Shown one piece after another: positions 12,607 to 24,949 of a DNA stretch of 64,000 nt (position 1 is its first letter; every line of letters begins with the position of its first letter). The notes beneath the pieces are model-generated. The model was not told the origin of the DNA and did no database searches. It saw only the letters and a list, made by a program, of their open reading frames with translations. The stretch is from NCBI RefSeq assembly GCF_019649055.1, contig NW_026570502.1, positions 1 to 64,000 of the forward strand, read 5' to 3'. The DNA is from Paramacrobiotus metropolitanus (Eukaryota > Tardigrada > Eutardigrada > Parachela > Macrobiotidae). A program made the translations under genes and the position numbers.

Positions 12607-13981
12607 GCATACCAAACTGGTTTGTATAGTGGCTATTTCGAAATTAAGTGCATGATAGTTTTTAAGTACAGTTGTCTAATGGTAATGTACATTGTACAGC
12701 ATTCACAGTTTGTATGCGTTAGAAGAATGGTTATTTGGAAAAAATAAAATTTATCATATTCAACAATTAATTTTGTTTTGCGATGATGTCCTCTCCTGCA
12801 AGGATTATTAGACACGGCGCAAGAGAAAGCGCGGGCTTCTCTGCCTGTTTAGTGGCGGTACAATTATGCTTAGGCGGCTGTATGTGTATATGACGCAGCC
12901 CGGGCGTGCATTTGCCGGCTCGCGCTCAGCTAAAGTATCAAATTACACTGCTGCGCCGGTTCGGCTGATATATTGGAGTTCCCATAGGCAATGCATAGGG
13001 TCGGGTCGGCAGAATTGTGGGAGCAGTTCGGCAGATTTATGGGAGGAAAACCACTTTCCTGTCGGGCTCGCCAACAGGAAACAGGCCAATATATCTGCCG
13101 GCTACACATGCCATTGTGCATTTTTCTAGTTATAAAATGCATTAAATGTGTTGGGTTTTTCCAAAAAATCATAAATTTATAATTAAAGAAAATAATAGAA
13201 TTTATTCTATTTATTCTATTGTTTGGAATTATTTAATGTTTTATTTTGTTTAGAAAATTATTCTGTTTGGAATTATAGACTTATCATGAAAATATTAATT
13301 CGGTAAATTTAAGAAAGGATTTCAGATTTAACAGTTACAGTGAAGGTATAGTGCATAAAGTGCATTGGCAGTTCAACTAGTATTGTGTTAATGATATCTG
13401 CATAATGTGTAAACTGTAAAGTATTCGTTAGAGTTTGCTGGAAGGTCCACTAATTCATCTTCTTTGAGTGTCGGTACACCTGATACCACCCGAAAATATG
13501 TAAGCATATTAATGTACATAATTACATATTTTGCTAAACGAACTATTTACCTTGGATATAATATTGTATATCCCTCTTAAATTCGACGTAACGTTGTATA
13601 TAGATTGCGGTGCTGCGAGTACAGAAAATAAATACTATAAGAAGCATAACAAAACCTAAGAAATCCTACAAAAACCTAGAAAACTAAGAAAACCAAAGAA
13701 AACATAAGAAAATCTAAAAAATAAGCGAAAGCGTGTGAAAATAAATCGCTTTGAGTTACTTTGCGGTGAGTTGTCGCATGATTCGAAAAGTCCAAAAACC
13801 TACTTATTTTCCGCGACCAGAAGTCTTGCGTGGAACTCATGACGCAAATGAAAACTGCTTCAAAGCAAAATGTCCCAAACCGATGTGTTTCTGCGTTCCA
13901 GTTCCCCCCGGCTAAATATCTTCGTGGCGAAAAGTCGCGCGTCGATTTTTTGTAATGCGGCAAAATGCGGCAAAATCCACT
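12607..13981. other. No gene recognised; partly duplicated DNA
   Basis: 13130-13510 is homologous to 22160-22480 (shared TTTGCTGGAAGGTCCACTAA). A low-complexity CCTAAGAAA-type tract covers 13640-13730. GC-rich sequence with short inverted repeats lies at 12860-13120. Confidence 0.5.
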
Positions 13982-14140
13982 ATGGAAGTGGACCACGAAG
14001 TGGCGCATGTGAAATTTGTTACAAAGGAGCTGCATCGTACAACATGGGAAGTGCCTGAACGCTACAAAATGTCACATCGCCAGTTGTCCGAAATAAAAAA
14101 GAGGCCAAGCGCCATCTATTCAGTTTATAAAACACAATAA
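13982..14140 (+). pseudogene. p38 MAPK-like N-terminal fragment
   Basis: A 52-aa ORF from ATG 13982. Residues 9-28 (HVKFVTKELHRTTWEVPERY) match the p38 MAPK N-terminus pattern F[YV]..EL.[RK]T.WE[VI]P..Y that precedes the glycine loop. The glycine loop and catalytic domain do not follow, and no good donor is seen right after the match. Probably a stranded first-exon duplicate; a real first exon is possible. Confidence 0.45.
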
Positions 14141-14311
14141 AATTATAGTCACTGATGATATTTGCAACATTTTTTTCCTAGTTAGTTTTGTGCGATTAGA
14201 TTTGTAGAAGTGTACAAAATTAATGTACAGTAGTTGGCGTAATATACAAATTTATAGATCTGTATAAGTTTGTCTGGGAGGTACATTTCGACTGCATCGG
14301 ATGGAAACTTA

Positions 14312-14475
14312 GGCCTTGTCCCGAATTCGAAGCGAATCTTGTTGCGATAAAGTAACTCCACCTCGCGAGGTGACTTCGCGTACCGTATCTGTAGGCGTGG
14401 CCACTGCATACAGCCACCTCGTGCGGTTGAGCAACTATTTCAAAGCTAGATTCGCTTCGAATTCGAGACGAGGCC
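14312..14475. mobile_element. PIF/Harbinger-type MITE, 164 bp
   Basis: 27-bp TIRs (14312-14338, 14449-14475; 25 of 27 match) begin GGCC. TTA duplications flank them (14309-14311, 14476-14478), as in PIF/Harbinger. The paralogous segment at 23265-23300 reads across the site without the element, an empty-site comparison. Confidence 0.85.
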
Positions 14476-14478
14476 TTA

Positions 14479-15928
14479 AAACCACTCGCTAAAAGGCCAT
14501 TCAACAATACCGCGCTAACCGCAGCGTCATGCCAGTAAAGTCACCACTCGGCAGGTAACAGTCAGCTTTTTCCTAAGTTTTTAACAAAATCTCGCGTTGT
14601 AAGACCAATTGACAGGTGATGTTTTGGTCAGTTAGAGGCAAAAAAGTGCAACTAAAATACTGTAATCAAGCGGTGCGACTGCGCGGTGTATTACAGTAAG
14701 TACAAGAAATTTGTTATTAGAGCTCATAGCCCCTTCACTACGCTTCTAACTAGGAAAGTGCACTCGCTTCTGGCGGGCACTGAGTGACCGAAGCGTAGCA
14801 TTAAATTATTACGAATAATTTTTATCTACATACTTATCAGCAAAAATTTGTAGAATAAATGTTACAATTTAAAGGTGTGTACAGTGTCCGTAGAGCAGAA
14901 CCATGTGACCGGTGAGGCCTCCCTGGCAGATCAACATTTCGCTGTTCTCGGAATATGGCTAAAGTTTTGAATCGGACATTTTTGCCAGTCATATTGAAAA
15001 ACATTGTGTTAAAGTAAAGCCTATTTGGAGGTATTTACGGTCTCACCAGTAATGCCACGATAGAGCCATATTCCTCAAAAATTGAGACTTATCTGTACAT
15101 CATTGCATAGTATAAAATCTGTGTTAAATTCGTTAGTTATGGTGAACGCCCTTCTGGGCCGGCGAATGCATGCCATTGCATGGTTTCACCGGGTCTAAAC
15201 GTGTTTTAATGCAATTCCCACAATTTTTTTTGAAGAATCAGGTAACGTCAAGACTTGTTTATTTTACTCGATCGCCATTCGAGTAGGTGGCGGTAAGCTT
15301 CCCGGCGAAATACCAAAATATTTTCCACATGAGCTGGCTGTTAAAAGCGGTTTTAGCACTACACGTTAAACTACTGTAGCCCTCCATGAAGCCCTACCAA
15401 CGGTCAGATCAGAACGCAGCTTGGCATGCCAGCAGTGCGCTGGTCCCGGTAGATAGTAGTGCAACGGCAGAAAGGTACCGTCGTATCGGTTACCAAAAAA
15501 AAGACCTTGCGGTAGCCACAAGCCTCGAGTACAAATGGACACTGCGCCTTTACCCTTTTAAGTGGGGTGGCGGTGACCGACAAACAAACGCAATGGTTTA
15601 AGTATGGTGCAAAAATAGGAATGCAAAATGCTAACCTTGAGTTATCAAAGAGATAAAACATACAGTCTCTGAAACACCAGCAGCCAGCATAGGATTTTTA
15701 TACGGCTATCGCGCCTCTGGACACATTAGTAGTAGAGATGGTGACCAGCGGACACCACATTTTACACGCGTCCCGAGTATATACGAACAGCCAGCATTTT
15801 TGTTTTTGATAGTAAAGTGACCGTGCATGTGCGTTTCATAGTATGTAGTGACCGTACAAATACCCATTAGATAGCGGTGGGTGACCGTGTGTGTATGCGT
15901 TTTAATAGTAGGAATGCCGCGCATACGT
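14479..15928. other. Duplicated flank and degenerate edge of the satellite
   Basis: 14520-14750 matches 4570-4800. From about 15690 diverged satellite monomers appear (GATGGTGACCAGCGGACACCAC; GAGTATATACGAACAGCCAGC), the usual decay at an array edge. No gene recognised. Confidence 0.6.
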
Positions 15929-18900
15929 GCATTAGAGGGCGGTGACCTACAGACACCACAGTTTGCACGCGCCTTGGGTATATACGGCCAGCGCGCGTAT
16001 GTGAATTGATGGTGGTGACCGACAGACACCACAGTTTGCACGCGCCTTGAGTATATACGGCCAACGCGCATATGTGCATTAGATGGTGGTGACCGACAGA
16101 CACCACAGTTTGCACGCGCCTTGAGTATATACGGCCAACGCGCATATGTGCATTAGATGGTGGTGACCGACAGACACCACAGTACGCGCCTTGAGTATAT
16201 ACGGCCAACGCGCATATGTGAATTGATGGTGGTGACCGACTGACACCACAGTTTGCACGCGCCTTGAGTATATACGGCCAACGCGCATATGTGCATTAGA
16301 TGGTGGTGACCGACAGACACCACAGTTTGCACGCGCCTTGAGTATATACGGCCAACGCGCATATGTACTAGATGGTGGTGACCGACAGACACCACAGTTT
16401 GCACGCGCCTTGAGTATATACGGCCAACGCGCATATGTGCATTAGATGGTGGTGACCGACAGACACCACAGTTTGCACGCGCCTTGGGTATATACGGCCA
16501 ACGCGCATATGTGCATTAGATGGTGGTGACCGACAGACACCACAGTGTGCACGCGCCTTGAGTATATACGGCCAACGCGCATATGTGAATTGATGGTGGT
16601 GACCGACAGACACCACAGTTTGCACGCGCCTTGAGTATATACGGCCAACGCGCATATGTGCATTAGATGGTGGTGACCGACAGACACCACAGTTTGCACG
16701 CGCCTTGAGTATATACGGCCAACGCGCATATGTGCATTAGATGGTGGTGACCGACAGACACCACAGTTTGCACGCGCCTTGAGTATATACGGCCAACGCG
16801 CATATGTGCATTAGATGGTGGTGACCGACAGACACCACAGTTTGCACGCGCCTTGAGTATATACGGCCAACGCGCATATGTGCATTAGATGGTGGTGACC
16901 GACAGACACCACAGTGTGCACGCGCCTTGAGTATATACGGCCAACGCGCATATGTGAATTGATGGTGGTGACCGACAGACACCACAGTTTGCACGCGCCT
17001 TGAGTATATACGGCCAACGCGCATATGTGCATTAGATGGTGGTGACCGACAGACACCACAGTTTGCACGCGCCTTGAGTATATACGGCCAACGCGCATAT
17101 GTGCATTAGATGGTGGTGACCGACAGACACCACAGTGTGCACGCGCCTTGAGTATATACGGCCAACGCGCATATGTGCATTAGATGGTGATGACCGACAG
17201 ACACCACAGTGTGCACGCGCCTTGAGTATATACGGCCAACGCGCATATGTGCATTAGATGGTGGTGACCGACAGACACCACAGTTTGCACGCGCCTTGAG
17301 TATATACGGCCAACGCGCATATGTGCGTTAGATGGTGGTGACCGACAGACACCACAGTTTGCACGCGCCTTGAGTATATACGGCCAACGCGCATATGTGC
17401 ATTAGATGGTGGTGACCGACAGACACCACAGTTTGCACGCGCCTTGAGTATATACGGCCAACGCGCATATGTGGAATTGATGGTGGTGACCTACAGACAC
17501 CACAGTGTGCACGCGCCTTGAGTATATACGGCCAACGCGCATATGTGATTAGATGGTGGTGACCGACAGACACCACAGTTTGCACGCGCCTTGAGTATAT
17601 ACGGCCAACGCGCATATGTGCATTAGATGGTGGTGACCGACAGACACCACAGTTTGCACGCGCCTTGAGTATATACGGCCAACGCGCATATGTGCATTAG
17701 ATGGTGGTGACCGACAGACACCACAGCTTGCACGCGCCTTGAGTATATACGGCCAACGCGCATATGTGCATTAGATGGTGGTGACCGACAGACACCACAG
17801 TTTGCACGCGCCTTGAGTATATACGGCCAACGCGCATATGTGTGCATTAGATGGTGGTGACCGACAGACACCACAGTTTGCACGCGCCTTGAGTATATAC
17901 GGCCAACGCGCATATGTGCATTAGATGGTGGTGACCGACAGACACCACAGTTTGCACGCGCCTTGAGTATATACGGCCAACGCGCATATGTGAATTGATG
18001 GTGGTGACCTACAGACACCACAGTGTGCACGCGCCTTGAGTATATACGGCCAACGCGCATATGTGCATTAGATGGTGGTGACCGACAGACACCACAGTTT
18101 GCACGCGCCTGGAGTATATACGGCCAACGCGCATATGTGCATTAGATGGTGGTGACCGACAGACACCACAGTTTGCACGCGCCTTGAGTATATACGGCCA
18201 ACGCGCATATGTGAATTGATGGTGGTGACCTACAGACACCACAGTGTGCACGCGCCTTGAGTATATACGGCCAACGCGCATATGTGCATTAGATGGTGAT
18301 GACCGACAGACACCACAGTTTGCACGCGCCTTGAGTATATACGGCCAACGCGCATATGTGCATTAGATGGTGGTGACCGACAGACACCACAGTTTGCACG
18401 CGCCTTGAGTATATACGGCCAACGCGCATATGTGCATTAGATGGTGGTGACCGACAGACACCACAGTTTGCACGCGCCTTGAGTATATACGGCCAACGCG
18501 CATATGTGCATTAGATGGTGGTGACCGACAGACACCACAGTTTGCACGCGCCTTGAGTATATACGGCCAACGCGCATATGTGAATTGATGGTGGTGACCT
18601 ACAGACACCACAGTGTGCACGCGCCTTGAGTATATACGGCCAACGCGCATATGTGCGTTAGATGGTGGTGACCGACAGACACCACAGTTTGCACGCGCCT
18701 TGAGTATATACGGCCAACGCGCATATGTGCATTAGATGGTGGTGACCGACAGACACCACAGTTTGCACGCGCCTTGAGTATATACGGCCAACGCGCATAT
18801 GTGCATTAGATGGTGGTGACCGACAGACACCACAGTTTGCACGCGCCTTGAGTATATACGGCCAACGCGCATATGTGCATTAGATGGTGGTGACCGACAG

Positions 18901-19529
18901 ACACCACAGTTTGCACGCGCCTTGAGTATATACGGCCAACGCGCATATGTGCATTAGATGGTGGTGACCGACAGACACCACAGTTTGCACGCGCCTTGAG
19001 TATATACGGCCAACGCGCATATGTGAATTGATGGTGGTGACCTACAGACACCACAGTGTGCACGCGCCTTGAGTATATACGGCCAACGCGCATATGTGCA
19101 TTAGATGGTGGTGACCGACAGACACCACAGTTTGCACGCGCCTTGAGTATATACGGCCAACGCGCATATGTGCATTAGATGGTGGTGACCGACAGACACC
19201 ACAGTTTGCACGCGCCTTGAGTATATACGGCCAACGCGCATATGTGCATTAGATGGTGGTGACCGACAGACACCACAGTTTGCACGCGCCTTGAGTATAT
19301 ACGGCCAACGCGCATATGTGCATTAGATGGTGGTGACCGACAGACACCACAGTTTGCACGCGCCTTGAGTATATACGGCCAACGCGCATATGTGCATTAG
19401 ATGGTGGTGACCGACAGACACCACAGTTTGCACGCGCCTTGAGTATATACGGCCAACGCGCATATGTGCATTTGACATTAAAACGCCGCGCATATGTGCA
19501 TTAGATGGCGGTGACCGACAGACACCACG
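15929..19529. repeat. 74-bp satellite array, about 48 copies
   Basis: Head-to-tail 74-bp monomers (GATGGTGGTGACCGACAGAC, ACCACAGTTTGCACGCGCCT, TGAGTATATACGGCCAACGC, GCATATGTGCATTA). The core GTGGTG..CACCAC is a 6-bp inverted repeat around nine bases. Two monomer classes occur: GCATTAGATGG and a GAATTGATGG variant, often with GACCTACAG and GTGTGCACG. The variant recurs every 3, 5, 6 or 7 monomers (near 16004, 16217, 16585, 16957, 17472, 17990, 18212, 18583, 19024), a rough higher-order pattern. Monomer identity is very high internally. Confidence 0.95.
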
Positions 19530-20041
19530 TGTTTCATGAACGCTGAACATAGAGGACCTTCGCTACGCTTCGGTCGACAAATTCTGTACAAAAATTGATA
19601 AATATGACAATGTACGAGTACCACCGATTGTAAAGAAATACAGCACCTACAGCTGATGCATTAGCATACTTCTACAGTTGAAAACGTACATGTTTAATTA
19701 TTTTTGTTTATCGGGTTTGTATAGTGCGAAACACTACCCAAATAACTCAGTACAAGTGCACTATTCAGGTCAAAATTTGCTAGAGTCAATAAAACGAGCA
19801 AGTACCAACCACAACCGTCCAATTTCGCTTCGTAGTACTGTACTTCACCGTACTTGTCTTGTTGTGTACGTTTATGGATGCTGTCAGACTGAAGTCCGTG
19901 AAACGGATATGGTAGGACGCTGCATTTTATAAAATTTTCAACGTTTGCAGTTGTCAACCCACCAGATATCCGCTGCTCCTGGTCTTCCAGACGAAAATCC
20001 TGTGTCGCTTCAAATTGCCACCACAATTCTCCACTCTGGGC
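19530..20041. other. Upstream flank of copy D
   Basis: Homologous to 4790-4940 (TTTGTATAGTGCGAAACACT) and contains GGACCTTCGCTACGCTTCGG, a motif also seen in altered form at 47773. No gene recognised. Confidence 0.5.
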
Positions 20042-21455
20042 ATGACAGACAACGGCATGAAACCTGTGTCCCACAAACACCGCATGGATCCGGCCCGGAC
20101 GAATAGACTTATTGATATGGTGGAGAAGCAAACCGCAATTGTGGAAACGAGATGATCCGCTGTACCAGCCTACCAGGAGACCATATAGTGGAAGAGAAAG
20201 AGGACGAATGGAAGTTGATCACGGCTGCGTTGGGACATCCTCAGTGTACGAATTTAGCTTCAAGTAATATGTTGTCTGCGCTTTTTCATGATAGAACTAA
20301 TAAAAAAACGATGCTGCAAATGAGTTCAAGAAAGTACGCACACTGTGGAGAAACCAGAAAATCTTTTACGCTGTTCGTCTGCGATATCAAGCGGAGCGCT
20401 CGCGATCGGGGCGGACTGTGTACAATCCGCCACGGCGGTATTTTAAGAGATTGTCCTTCATGCAGCCCTACACTCGGCCAAAAATTTATACAAGATACGT
20501 AATCATAGAGAAAATTTAATTCCGCATCTGGTTTATATTGTAACCATCGAGGAAATCATGTACTCTGTATGTCCAGCTAATAGCTATGGTAGAATGTTCA
20601 CAATACTACGCTTTGTCGGCTTTGGTTAAAATTGTTCATATGGACGGTAACAAATAAAATTATTGCGTACTTAGCTACTACAAATTTGTAATACTACAAA
20701 TACATTTGTACTTAGGTATACAGATAGCTGTACTGAACTTACCTATTTCATTCGTTTAATACCAAGTCGAATTAAGGTTTCGCTGAGGGGATGAGTGGCG
20801 CGGCAGCGACCAAACGCGTCCGATTGGTTAGCGACGACAGCAGTTGCAGTGCGGAGGAATCCGTTAGCGTGGAAAAGACGCCACTACCGTACACTGTCCC
20901 CGACATCCCGCCGGATGTGGACGAGCTCGACCGCATGTGGCAAGACGAGTCTGCGCGTCCAGCCTCAGCGTCACTAGCGCCAACGGCCATGGATGTTGCA
21001 CTAGTGCTTGATCCCGCAACGAGCATGGAGAACAATTTCTCAACCTTTTGTAAGTACAAGTGTTCTATTCAGTAATCAGCTTATATGCAACATGCAGGCG
21101 CTGTTTGTTGCATCGGCAATATCTACTGCGCTCAAGCATCTCAAATTATCTTGTAATGATAACTGATGCGGAAAATTTATGCTGTTCCATTATGAGAATT
21201 TAATATTCAGCTGCATAAAGCAGCAGTCGTAGCCTTTCCCGGTGACCTTTGTAAAGTACTTAAGTATAAGTTAATTGTTTTCTTATGAATGTGCTTGATG
21301 AATAATATCAAAAGAAGTCGATTCTGAGCAAGTTAACTGGTCTTGCAGTTAACACTTTTAAAGGCATGATTGTCTACTTGTCACCGGAATAACGCACCGT
21401 TGTGCAAAAGCGCTTGATCAAGACCTTGGCGGAATTCACCGCGGACGTCATGTAG
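20042..21455 (+). pseudogene. MADF-BESS family copy D, broken
   Basis: Exon homologues: 20042-20245, 20320-20498, 20767-21049, 21349-21455. Lesions against copy C: a one-base insertion in GAGAAGCAAACCGC, an insertion after the DPLYQ block, loss of the exon-2 acceptor (GCAG to GCAA at 20319), TAA just after the exon-3 acceptor, and a CAA to TAA stop in the BESS exon (YLSPE then stop). It cannot make the family protein. Confidence 0.7.
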
Positions 21456-22879
21456 TGGTTGCGCGCTTCCAGTTTTCCTCTTTTTGTTTTAGATAATCTG
21501 TACTCGTACAATTAGCCTGAGTGAAACGCTGAACTTATCCACCTCTTCGCGTAAATATATGCAATTATGCAATGCACGATCAAAGCTTTGTTAGTACGCA
21601 ATGGCGAGTTATCGCAACATTTTCGTTTTACGGCATTAGTTGCTCGAATTTACAATTTTTATTAGGGATAATCTTGCTCGGGAATCACAAATTACAAGGG
21701 CGATAATAAACGCTGGGAATGAAACATAAAAATTGCGGCATGGAGCCCTTTAAAGGTTTGTGGAACAGTCTTCCATTCACATTCCACTGTGATCGCCTGA
21801 CGCAAATTTACTCAATCAGTTGAAGGTATCGGAAATTATCCGTTTCGTTACAGAGCGGCCAAACGTGGTCATGACTGTAACTGAATAAATCTATTTACCA
21901 TCTCCTTTCCTTGTCATATTTGCCGGTGTACGCTTCTTTAATATGCGTTGTACAAATATAAGTAACAGGAAAATAAATCGATAATTTAACATACAAATAT
22001 TCACGCACACTACAAGTACATACAGAGTATATTTGCTCTCGAATTTGCTGCACATGAGTTATTTGCAGTAAGGCAACTGCCGGTAAATTACTGTTGTACG
22101 AGTATAAACCAAGTAATAACTATAACGTAAACCTAAGAACGTACGGTTTAATTTTTACAAAATGTATTGAATGTGTCGGGTTTACCAAGGAGATCAAAAA
22201 CTAATCTTGAAAACTATAGAATTTATCATTTTGATTGGAATTAATTAATATGTTATTCATTTGTTTGGAACTGTTTTTTTTGAATTTATGGGCTTAACAT
22301 GAAAATATTAATACTGTAAATTTAAGAAAGGATAATTTTAAAGTTATACACAGTAAGGGAATCGTGCATATCTGCATACTGTGTACTCGTTATAGTTTGC
22401 TGGAAGGTCCACTAATGCATTTTCCTTAAGCGTGAATATACCTGACACCACCGCAAAAAAATTTAAGCATATCATGGTATTATATAACATATAATTATAT
22501 AACATATAATTATATAACATCTTTTATTACTGATTTCTTAGTATACAGCTTACCGGTTAGGACAAAATGGTCGCATACCCAACATCTCCACATTCAGTAC
22601 GAATGCAGCGCAGTGCACTGTACGACTGAGTTCAAAATATCCGTTTCGTACAAGTGCACTGCACCGCTTGCGTACAGAATGCTGGGTATGGGGCTATGCG
22701 ACCATTTAGTCCTACATTGTACAATACATGTGGAAAAATTGTTATCGTACATGAAGGAACTAATAAAAATCGGTTGCTTTGGTCTTTGGAACTTCTGTCC
22801 ATCCAACACTAATAAGGCACATGCCACAAAATCCAATCGCAGTTAACGATGTTACGGATAAAAATCCCATAAAATAAAA
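21456..22879. other. Downstream flank of copy D
   Basis: Shares sequence with the flanks of copies B, C and E. It contains a (TATATAACATATAAT)n microsatellite at 22482-22520. 22720-22880 matches 47935-48070, next to the orcokinin-like relics. Confidence 0.6.
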
Positions 22880-23160
22880 TCTCGATAAACTCGGTCGGTG
22901 AACCTACCTGGTTGCAATTCCGTTCTTGACCGCCCTTCCCGGCAATCTGCACGCTAAGTTTGGCGAAATACTCGTATCTCAATCTCGGCGAATGCCTCAC
23001 TGCGCTCCCTGAAACGCTCAGAACCCAGTACGTTCAACGTGTTGAAACTGCGTTTGTCTAGAGCCAGATAATGCTCGGTGACCGGTACGAGGGCGGAATA
23101 TTGGAATAAGGCTTTCTCGGACACGATGTAGCCAGAAGATTCGTCTGTGACAGTCAACAA
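22880..23160 (-). pseudogene. Decayed orcokinin-like precursor fragment
   Basis: The minus strand reads YSALVPVTE, LALDKR and SFNTLNVLGSERF in one frame. After a frameshift it continues with IAGKGGQ-ER-NCNQVGSPTEF, which aligns with HAGKGGQ-KR-NFDQIDSPTGF of the 62.4-kb copy. Both core peptides are damaged and a TAG follows the first block. It shares flanking DNA with the 48-kb copy, so it is part of a dispersed duplicated segment. Confidence 0.6.
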
Positions 23161-24292
23161 TTAGAGCCTTATTGATTCCCGTCTACGTAATTCCCTTACG
23201 CATTAGGTATTTATACGTGCATGTCCTATAATCTTTGTCTGGAAGAGACATTCGACTGCATCAGATGGAAAACCCGTTTGCTAAAAGATCATTCAATAAT
23301 AGCGCGCTAGCCGCAGTGTCATCCGTGATCCCAGTAAAGGTCACCACTGACCGCGTTAACTATCATGCAGAACGACAATCAACTGCAAGGTTTTAAGCCG
23401 GGATTCGGTGGTGTTCGCTCCCGGAGCTTGCGCCCCTGGTGGAAATGATTTCACCCCATGCTACTGTAATGCACCCTGATCTGGGCGATTTCCTTCGAAA
23501 GCGCGTGACTGCCTTATAGGGTCTGCTGCTACCGGAAATTGGTTTGCGAAATTGCGAAAAATCGAAATATATTAGCAAAAACAATATTATACCGTAAAAT
23601 CCGGTATTTAACATTACACATTACAGGAGCATTATATAAGCACTTGCTTGTGGTTATAGTGCCTGTCACTGAAAAGTGAATTACAGTTAAAGTCGAATAT
23701 AAACCTAACAAGCCACAGCGTAGATAGGCACAACATGCAGTACTTTGTATAGTACCGAATACTACCGATATAAATGGCAAACATCGTAAACCTACCGGTA
23801 GATGTTCATTTTGTTTTGCTTATTTAATTTTATTCCCTTTCATATCGTGCCTTTCGTCGTACAAAGTGGATGTTGTACCTTTTTACCATATGTCTAACCA
23901 AAAAATGAACTTTCAAAAAATGATACTGTTCATTTCGTTGACCATAACAGCACTTGAAAATTGTGTTGACCATTAGCACCTCTCGTTTAAGTGGTTGTGA
24001 TCTGCAAAGCTGTCGTCCTATGATATTTTGTAAATTCTGGCGAGTTACCTGTCAAATGGCAGGAGGCCAATCCCTGTCAGTTTGGCAGGCTACCACCGTG
24101 CTTGACCTATGGTCATGAAAATTCCCAAAAAAAATTAATTTTCTTAATTGAATTTTTTTGTTACGAAGCACCAATTTTCAAAACGATATTCGCACTCCTT
24201 CTGGTACCTGACCGTACCTGACTGTGGTGGGTTAACGCAACCCCCCCCCCCAATAAACGCCGCAGGAATAGGCGGCGGTGAGCGATGCGGAA
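23161..24292. other. No gene recognised; duplicated fragment 23250-23350
   Basis: 23205-23350 recurs in inverted orientation at 48361-48530 and in direct orientation (with the MITE) at 14270-14560. The rest is AT-rich and ends in a C11 run at 24240. Confidence 0.5.
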
Positions 24293-24509
24293 ATGGACGA
24301 GCCGGCGGACCATGTAGAGGACGCTGCGGATGAGAATGACGTCCCCGATCCGGTTTTAAAGAGCAACGTCGCCGCGCCAAACACCGAGCCGTCTACTGCG
24401 GATGGTGCGGCGGACACGGATCATGAACAAAAGTGCTTCATTTGTTTACGAGATCCTAAACCATTTGCACTGTTTAAGGCAGAGCGCTCACGAGTGCTTA
24501 GACTTCCAG
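24293..24509 (+). CDS. Unidentified first exon, acidic with CFICLRD motif
   Basis: The ATG at 24293 opens an acidic stretch (MDEPADHVEDAADENDVPDP..). It is followed by KCFICLRDPKPFALFKAERS and a CAG|GTTTGT donor at 24510. The Cys-x2-Cys start recalls the first half of ZAD-like zinc-binding domains, but the partner cysteines would be on another exon and were not found. GC content is higher than the surroundings. It could be a real first exon or a decayed one. Confidence 0.4.
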
Positions 24510-24949
24510 GTTTGTTATATTAACGCAGTTTTAAATAATCTAGAGTTTGACATATCCACAACCGTTCCGGTATTCCAAACTGGTCGCTCGCCTATCGTAA
24601 ACCGACGCAATTGACGGTACAGTAAAATCTGTGAGATTGAAGATCTGTGAACATTGAACACGGATTTACATATATAAATCGAACACTTGCCAAGAAATCG
24701 GCGCGCCTCGTAGACGTAGAACATCATAAGGGGGCCACTGCAAATATTGAACATCTGTGTAAAGTGAACAGTGAACGCTCTACTCGGAACCGTACTAATA
24801 ACAAAGGCGCCCTATCATTTTGGCTACCATTCATTTCGGCCACTATTCATTTTGGCCATAACTGATTGCCACGCCATCATGCGCTTTTCCTTTTGAAAAG
24901 CTGCCTTGGCGCCCCGAAAATTGTTTATATGTTACGGTGTTGTACAGCG
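24510..24949. other. No gene recognised
   Basis: Mixed AT-rich sequence with short open frames only. GGCCACTATTCATTTTGGCC recurs inverted near 27010-27040 (GGTGGCCAAAATGAATGG), suggesting a repeat pair framing 24830-27045. Confidence 0.4.

Noticed and set aside
15929-19529. Regularly spaced repeats as a CRISPR array
   Set aside because: Monomers are directly contiguous with no unique spacers, and the host is a eukaryote.
15706-19550. Many 95-aa minus-strand ORFs as a repetitive protein family
   Set aside because: They arise from the 74-bp satellite read in cycling frames. No start context, splice logic or codon bias.
20772-21059. Minus-strand Ser-rich ORFs opposite MADF third exons (also at 3030, 9037, 50005)
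   Set aside because: They are antisense shadows of the serine-rich exon, whose sense frame is conserved with splice sites.
24144-24417. Pro/Ser-rich minus-strand ORFs
   Set aside because: They depend on the C11 run and lie opposite a better plus-strand exon. No family is recognised.
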